Assembly: GCF_900112065.1 (NCBI RefSeq)
Contig: NZ_FOKE01000020.1
Coordinates: forward strand, 1-64,000
From: Cohnella sp. OV330
GTDB taxonomy: Bacteria > Bacillota > Bacilli > Paenibacillales > Paenibacillaceae
Direction of reading: 5' to 3'
Length of the DNA stretch: 64,000 bases
Shown here: positions 59,068 to 64,000 of the stretch, in pieces
Position numbering within the stretch: the stretch's first letter is position 1
Layout: each line of letters begins with the position of its first letter
Program-made: the position numbers and the translations under genes
The notes under the pieces: model-generated
Told to the model about the DNA's origin: nothing
The model's input: only the letters and a program-made list of their open reading frames with translations
The model's database searches: none

Positions 59068-59771
59068 ACCTGCTCATCACAGGAGCTGCGCGCGGCCTCG
59101 GATACGAGCTCGCCAAGCTCGCGGCGGCCCGCGGCCATGCGGTGGCGGCCTGCGTGCGCGACGCCGGCCGCGCGGGAGAAGGGCTTGCGCAGCTCGCGGA
59201 CCGCTACCCGGGCTTGGTGCGCATCGAGGCGCTCGACGTAGCGGACGAGTCGCAGGCGCGCGCGCTCGCCGCGAAGCTGCGGGACGAAGGCTTCGTCCTG
59301 GATGCGCTCGTGAACAACGCGGGCATCCTGCTCGGCCGAAGCGGCGGCATCGCCTCGCTGGAGATGGACGATCTGAAGCGTACGTTCGAGGTGAATCTTT
59401 ACGGTCCTTTGATCGTGGCCAAGCATCTGACGCCGCTCATGCGGGAGAGCATGTCGGGCGCGGAGCTCGTCGTGCACGTCGCCTCCGACGCAGGCAGCTT
59501 CGCGGGGGCGTACGGCGGCGATTATCCGTACGCGCTGTCCAAGATCGCGCTGTCGATGTTCACGAAGCAGTTGAACGAAGAGCTGAAGCCGCGAGGTATC
59601 CGAGCGCTCGCCGTTCACCCCGGCTGGATGCGCACGGACATGGGCGGGCAGTCGGCGCCGCTGTCGCCGGCGGAGAGCGCGCTAGGCATCATCGACCTCA
59701 TCGAGGGTACGACCGAAGTGCCGGCCGAGACTTGGTTCGTCGATTATACGGGCAGGGCAATGCCGGTTTGA
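59064..59771 (+). CDS. Short-chain dehydrogenase/reductase (SDR)
   Basis: 235 residues with a Rossmann fold: TGAARGLG nucleotide motif at the N terminus (6-13), NNAG (VNNAGILLG), a catalytic Ser in VHVASDAGSFAG, and YxxxK as YALSK. Classical SDR length. Cofactor preference cannot be read with certainty; the Arg in TGAARGLG hints at NADP. It shares an operon with the VOC protein and LacI regulator. The product PGWMRTDMGG motif is normal for SDRs. Confidence 0.92.
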   Translation: MNLLITGAARGLGYELAKLAAARGHAVAACVRDAGRAGEGLAQLADRYPGLVRIEALDVADESQARALAAKLRDEGFVLDALVNNAGILLGRSGGIASLEMDDLKRTFEVNLYGPLIVAKHLTPLMRESMSGAELVVHVASDAGSFAGAYGGDYPYALSKIALSMFTKQLNEELKPRGIRALAVHPGWMRTDMGGQSAPLSPAESALGIIDLIEGTTEVPAETWFVDYTGRAMPV

Positions 59772-59801
59772 CCGTCGACAATGACATATCGCATAAGTGA
59801 G

Positions 59802-59845
59802 GACGCGCTTTTCCGGCATCGGCAGCCGGCGGAGCGCGTCTTTTT
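59802..59845 (+). terminator. Terminator of the lacI-VOC-SDR operon
   Basis: GACGCGCT (59802-59809) pairs with AGCGCGTC (59833-59840), with an inner CCGGC/GCCGG stem, then five T's. Confidence 0.93.
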
Positions 59846-59942
59846 GTCCAGCGGGCAAGGCAAGGTCGCATCTTTACCCCATAACTCTAAATCTGAAACG
59901 GCATAGCCGAAGGCGGCGTATACAAAGGTGGCGGCCATCGAC

Positions 59943-59959
59943 TTGAACGATCGTTCGAA
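59943..59959. promoter_or_regulatory. Upstream copy of the RND-operon operator
   Basis: TTGAACGATCGTTCGAA holds a perfect GAACGATCGTTC palindrome, nearly identical to the one in the RND promoter 89 bp downstream. It is a likely second site for the same TetR protein. Confidence 0.65.
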
Positions 59960-60024
59960 TGGATTTGAACGCGAACTGCTTCACTTTTGGGGAAAGTAAG
60001 AATAACGTTGCTCGCTCGCGTGAA

Positions 60025-60053
60025 TTGACATTTGAACGCTCGTTCGATAGGAT
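60025..60053 (+). promoter_or_regulatory. Promoter of the RND exporter, with a TetR operator in the spacer
   Basis: TTGACA (60025-60030), a 17-bp spacer, then TAGGAT (60048-60053). The spacer contains GAACGCTCGTTC (60034-60045), a palindrome suited to the TetR protein encoded at 63350. Confidence 0.8.
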
Positions 60054-60138
60054 GGCAACAGAAGCGCGCGGATGCAGCGTTGCGGGAATGAGGGCATGCG
60101 GTGTCTGAGCGGATAAAGAGATCAAAGGAGCGGAGTGC

Positions 60139-63100
60139 ATGAGGAGCATCATCGGATTTTCGTTGAAAAACAAATTCGCCGTCTGGATGATTACCATTAT
60201 CGTCCTCGTGGCCGGTTTGTATTCGGGTCTGAACATGAAGCAGGAAAGTCTGCCTAACTTGTCGTTTCCGTATTTGAGCGTCACGACGGTCATGCCGGGC
60301 GCTGCCCCGCAGGGCGTCATCGAGCAAGTGACGGAGCCGCTGGAGCAGCGCCTGCAGAGCGTCGAAAACGTTAAGAACGTGACGTCGACGTCGATGTCGA
60401 ACGTATCCAACATCAATCTGGAATTCGACTTCGGCCAAAATATGGACAAGGCGATGAGCGACGTCCGCGAAGCGATCGCGGCGACGAAGCTGCCCGAAGG
60501 CGCGCAGACGCCTACGATTTCCAAGTTCTCGATCAATACGTTCCCGGTCATGTCGCTTAGCGCGTCGGGCGAAGGCAGCCTGGAAGACTTGACCAAGACG
60601 GTGAGCGACGTCGTGCAACCTGCGCTCGAGGATATCGCGGGCGTGGCTTCCGTGCAGATCTCGGGCCAATCGGTCAAAGAGGTCAAGCTGGCTTTCGATC
60701 AAGCCAAGCTCGCGCAATACGGCATGACCGAAGCGTCGGTCGAGCAAATGATCCAAGCGTCCGCCGTCGAAGTGCCGCTCGGCATTTTCACGATGGGCAA
60801 GTCGGAAAAGTCGATCCTCGTGGACGGAGGCGTCGTCACGCTGGACGACCTGAAGAACCTCGCGATCCCGGCGGTGCCCGCTTCGGCGGGCGCAGGCGCA
60901 ATGGGCGCAGGCCAAGCCGGTCAAGGCGGCGGAGCTCCGGGCGGCACGGGTGCGAACGGTGCAGCTGGCACCGGTAACGCGGCCGGCGGCGCAGCGACGG
61001 GCATTCCGACCGTCAAGCTGAGCGAGCTGGCTACCGTAGAGCTCGTATCCCAATCCGAATCGGTGTCCCGCACCAACGGCAAGGACTCCATCGGCATCCA
61101 GATCGTCAAGTCGAACGACGCCAACACGGTCGATGTCGTCAACGCCGTCAAGGACAAGGCCGAAGAACTGAAGGCCGACCATCCGGAATTGTCGCTGACG
61201 ACGCTGCTCGACCAGGGCAAGCCGATCGAAAAGTCGGTCGAGACGATGCTGAGCAAGGCGCTGTTCGGCGCGCTTTTCGCGGTCATCATCATCCTGCTTT
61301 TCCTGCGCAACATCCGCACCACGCTGATCTCCATTCTGTCGATCCCGCTGTCGCTCATCATCGGCGTGCTGCTGCTCAAGCAGTTCGACATCACGCTTAA
61401 CATCATGACGCTGGGCGCGATGACGGTCGCGATCGGCCGGGTCGTGGACGACTCGATCGTCGTCATAGAAAATATATACCGGCGCATGTCGCTTACGGGC
61501 GAAAAACTGAGAGGCAAGGAACTCGTGCTGGAAGCGACGCGCGAGATGTTCATGCCGATTATGTCGTCGACGATCGTCACGATCGCCGTCTTCCTGCCGC
61601 TCGGAACCGTCAGCGGAATGGTCGGTCAGCTGTTCCTGCCTTTCGCGCTCACGATCGTGTTCGCCCTGCTCGCCTCGCTGCTCGTGGCGATCACCGTCGT
61701 GCCGATGCTGGCGCACACCTTGTTCAAGAACGGCGTGAAGCCGGGCAAAGGGCATGACCACGAGGACAAGCCGGGCAAGATGGCGCTGGGCTACCGCCGG
61801 ATTCTGTCCGCCGCGCTCCGTCACAAGGTGATCACGGTCGTCATCTCGGTCGTCATCCTCGTCGCGAGCCTGTTCCTGATCCCGGTCATCGGCGCGAGCT
61901 TCCTCCCCGAAGAGGAAGAGAAGTATACGATGATCACTTACTCGCCGGAACCGGGCGCACTGCTGTCCGACGTCGAGGCGCGCGCGCTTAAGGTCGAAGA
62001 GGCGCTGCTCAAGGATTCGGACATCACGAATATGCAGTACTCGATCGGAGGCAGCAACCCGCTGTCGCCGGGCCCTTCCAAGGGCGGACTGTTCTACCTG
62101 CAGTTCAAGAACGAGACGAAGCACTTCGCCGACAAAAAAGAAAAGCTCGTGACCGACCTGCAGAAGCTCGTACCGGAGGGCACTTGGTCCGAGATGGACT
62201 TCTCCGGCGGCGTCGGCGGCAGCACGTTCAGCATGAGCATCTACGGCGACGACCTGACGGCTGTCGGTACGGCTGCGAATCAAGTCGCCGAGCTGATGAA
62301 CAAGGACAGCAACTTCAAGAAGGTCGATACGAGCTTGTCCAAGACGTACGAGCAGTATACGTTGGCGGCGAATCAGCAGAAGCTGAGCCAATACGGCCTG
62401 ACGGCCGGCCAAGTCGCGATGGCGCTCATGCCGCAGCAGCAATCCCAGGCGCTCGCCCGGATCCAGGAGGACGGCAAGAAGTACGACGTCTTCGTGGAAA
62501 AGGAAACGGCGACCTACGGCGGCATCGAGGATATCGGCAACGTCAAGCTGCAATCCCCGCTCGGCACTCAGGTGCCGATCAAGGACGTCGTCGACGTCCA
62601 GGAAGGCACGGCGCCGAATTCGATCGCGCGGGAGAACGGGCGTCTGGTCGCGACGGTAAGCGCCGAGATCACGGCGTCCAACGTCGCCAAAGCTTCGTCC
62701 GACCTGCAAGACAAGGTCGACGAGCTGAAGCTGCCTGAAGGCGTCGATATTAGCTACGGCGGCGTCACGGAGCAGATCAACGAGACATTCACGCAGCTCG
62801 GCCTGGCCATGGCCGCGGCGATCGCGATCGTTTACCTGGTGCTCGTGCTTACGTTCGGCGGCGGTCTGGCGCCGTTCGCGATCATGTTCTCGCTGCCGTT
62901 CGCCATCATCGGCGGCCTGGTCGCGCTGTGGCTGACCGGCGAGACGCTCAGCGTATCCGCGCTCATGGGCGCGCTCATGCTGATCGGCATCGTCGTCACC
63001 AATGCGATCGTCCTGATCGACCGGGTCATTCACAAGGAGCAAGAAGGCCTCTCCACGCGGGAAGCCATCCTGGAGGCGGCGGGCACGCGTCTGCGACCGA

Positions 63101-63312
63101 TCCTCATGACGGCGCTAGCCACGATCGGCGCGCTGCTGCCGCTGGCGTTCGGCTTCGAGAGCGCGGGCATCATTTCCAAGGGACTCGGCGTCACCGTCAT
63201 CGGCGGTCTGGTCAGCTCCACGCTGCTCACGCTGCTGATCGTGCCGATCGCCTACGAGACGCTGATGAAGCTGCGCGCGAAGCTGAGCCGCAAGTCCAAG
63301 CCGAGCGTTTAA
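60139..63312 (+). CDS. swrC: RND-family exporter (SwrC/AcrB type)
   Basis: 1057 residues, near the length of B. subtilis SwrC. Twelve helices are arranged as helix 1, a large extracellular porter loop, helices 2-6, helix 7, a second porter loop, then helices 8-12. Motifs: NKFAVWMITIIVLVAGLYSGLNMKQESLPNLSFPYLSVTTVMPGAAP at the N terminus; GRVVDDSIVVIENIYRR and the following helix in the first half. The helix-4 pair of aspartates used for proton transfer is visible in VDDSIVV. Residues about 250-288 are an unusual Gly/Ala run. It exports surfactant- or drug-like molecules. GGAGCGG precedes ATG 60139. Confidence 0.9.
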   Translation: MRSIIGFSLKNKFAVWMITIIVLVAGLYSGLNMKQESLPNLSFPYLSVTTVMPGAAPQGVIEQVTEPLEQRLQSVENVKNVTSTSMSNVSNINLEFDFGQNMDKAMSDVREAIAATKLPEGAQTPTISKFSINTFPVMSLSASGEGSLEDLTKTVSDVVQPALEDIAGVASVQISGQSVKEVKLAFDQAKLAQYGMTEASVEQMIQASAVEVPLGIFTMGKSEKSILVDGGVVTLDDLKNLAIPAVPASAGAGAMGAGQAGQGGGAPGGTGANGAAGTGNAAGGAATGIPTVKLSELATVELVSQSESVSRTNGKDSIGIQIVKSNDANTVDVVNAVKDKAEELKADHPELSLTTLLDQGKPIEKSVETMLSKALFGALFAVIIILLFLRNIRTTLISILSIPLSLIIGVLLLKQFDITLNIMTLGAMTVAIGRVVDDSIVVIENIYRRMSLTGEKLRGKELVLEATREMFMPIMSSTIVTIAVFLPLGTVSGMVGQLFLPFALTIVFALLASLLVAITVVPMLAHTLFKNGVKPGKGHDHEDKPGKMALGYRRILSAALRHKVITVVISVVILVASLFLIPVIGASFLPEEEEKYTMITYSPEPGALLSDVEARALKVEEALLKDSDITNMQYSIGGSNPLSPGPSKGGLFYLQFKNETKHFADKKEKLVTDLQKLVPEGTWSEMDFSGGVGGSTFSMSIYGDDLTAVGTAANQVAELMNKDSNFKKVDTSLSKTYEQYTLAANQQKLSQYGLTAGQVAMALMPQQQSQALARIQEDGKKYDVFVEKETATYGGIEDIGNVKLQSPLGTQVPIKDVVDVQEGTAPNSIARENGRLVATVSAEITASNVAKASSDLQDKVDELKLPEGVDISYGGVTEQINETFTQLGLAMAAAIAIVYLVLVLTFGGGLAPFAIMFSLPFAIIGGLVALWLTGETLSVSALMGALMLIGIVVTNAIVLIDRVIHKEQEGLSTREAILEAAGTRLRPILMTALATIGALLPLAFGFESAGIISKGLGVTVIGGLVSSTLLTLLIVPIAYETLMKLRAKLSRKSKPSV

Positions 63313-63349
63313 GGTTGAAGCAAGCTTCTTCCGCAAGGGAGGGTTCGAT

Positions 63350-64000
63350 ATGAGCGCACGCAAGCATCAGATTATCGAGGCGGCCATGCGCTGCTTTGCG
63401 CGGAAGGGATTCCACGCGACGTCCATCCAGGAGATCGTCGACGAGCTCGGGATGGCGAAGGGGTCGATTTACTTTTACTTCAAGGGCAAGGAAGAGCTGC
63501 TGCTGGCCGTCATCTGGCACTTCGTCGAGCGGATGATGGCAGAGCTCGCCGTGCTGCCGGATGAGCGGCAGCTCGGCCCGCGCGAGCAGTTCAGACTGCA
63601 GCTCGTCCGGCACTTCGATTACTTCCAGAACAATTGGGAGTTCCTCATGATGCTGATGCAGGAGCCGCAGGTCAATATCGGGCAGGAGCAGAAGTCCAAG
63701 CTGCTTCACGAGCTGCGCAATCGGCTGCTGATGTGGAAGCGTCAGTATATCGTGGCGATCTACGGCGAAGCCGTCGCCGCATACGGCCAAGACGGCGCGC
63801 ACCTGCTCAGCGGCATGCTGAACGAGGTCATGCACACCTGTCTGCTGGATAAGCGGAAAATGAAAGGCGAGCGGGTCGGGGACTATCTGCTGGAACGGCT
63901 CGACGACGTGATGGCCGGGTTTGTCGGAAGAGGCTCCGCGCCGCTCATGGACGACGAGGAGACGAAGCGCGGTCTGGACGGCGAGTACGGCGCCGCGCTG
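63350..64000 (+). CDS. TetR-family repressor of the RND exporter (partial, runs past window end)
   Basis: At least 217 residues, open to the last base. The N-terminal TetR helix-turn-helix is RKHQIIEAAMRCFARKGFHATSIQEIVDELGMAKGSIYFYFKGKEELLLAVIWHFVERM. It starts at ATG 63350 after AAGGGAGGG, 37 bp behind the RND gene, so it is part of that operon. The GAACGNTCGTTC palindromes before the exporter are its likely operators, giving feedback control. The C-terminal ligand-binding part (from about 55) is helical and cut by the window. Confidence 0.9.
   Translation, partial: MSARKHQIIEAAMRCFARKGFHATSIQEIVDELGMAKGSIYFYFKGKEELLLAVIWHFVERMMAELAVLPDERQLGPREQFRLQLVRHFDYFQNNWEFLMMLMQEPQVNIGQEQKSKLLHELRNRLLMWKRQYIVAIYGEAVAAYGQDGAHLLSGMLNEVMHTCLLDKRKMKGERVGDYLLERLDDVMAGFVGRGSAPLMDDEETKRGLDGEYGAAL

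Overview
The window looks like a chromosomal segment of a GC-rich, spore-forming Firmicute of the Paenibacillaceae, most like Cohnella or Paenibacillus. The evidence is strong AGGAGG-type ribosome binding sites, TTG and GTG starts, sigma-A promoters, S-layer homology domains, YesM/YesN-type two-component systems beside carbohydrate ABC transporters, lipoteichoic acid synthases, a YdjO cold-inducible protein and a KimA transporter behind a c-di-AMP riboswitch. This is inferred from gene families; no rRNA or other species marker is present.

Layout. 0-1.3 kb: a complete-looking IS3-family element. 1.5-3.7 kb: sigma-A promoter, ydaO-type c-di-AMP riboswitch, terminator and kimA. 3.9-11.8 kb: two very large secreted modular proteins, a GH87-type alpha-1,3-glucanase and an RCC1/InlB-repeat/SLH surface protein. 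12-16 kb: small genes with strikingly structured leaders (ydjO, a cold-shock protein, a YkuD L,D-transpeptidase, a secreted helical protein). 16.2-17.7 kb: a membrane transporter. 17.7-24.7 kb: a sensor kinase/AraC-type regulator pair divergent from a sugar ABC transporter. 25.1-27.5 kb: a polar amino-acid ABC transporter. 27.9-31.1 kb: a lipoteichoic acid synthase and a DUF445 protein. 31.3-35.4 kb: a hybrid histidine kinase, an acyl-CoA-dehydrogenase-like flavoprotein, an IF-3 paralogue, then seven exactly spaced 51-bp palindromic repeats. 35.6-38.2 kb: two divergent sulfate-binding proteins with no permease nearby. 38.2-40.8 kb: two copper-amine-oxidase-N-domain proteins, one with WG repeats. 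40.9-44.7 kb: a SWIM/SNF2 helicase and a small protein. 44.9-47.5 kb: a second lipoteichoic acid synthase with a PAP2 protein. 47.6-54.6 kb: AraC regulator, sugar ABC transporter, BadF-type kinase and GH4 phospho-glycosidase, a complete non-PTS catabolic cluster. 54.7-57.1 kb: TetR regulator divergent from a DHA2 drug exporter, with two identical palindromic operators. 57.5-59.8 kb: autoregulated LacI regulator, VOC protein and SDR. 59.9-64 kb: SwrC-like RND exporter and its likely TetR repressor, cut by the window end.

The common themes are polysaccharide and sugar capture (glucanase, two sugar ABC systems, GH4), cell-envelope building (two LtaS, PAP2, L,D-transpeptidase, SLH protein), inducible efflux, and RNA-level control. 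Several genes have leaders that could switch between terminator or Shine-Dalgarno-blocking folds. The least explained element is the 51-bp palindromic array at 35.1-35.4 kb.
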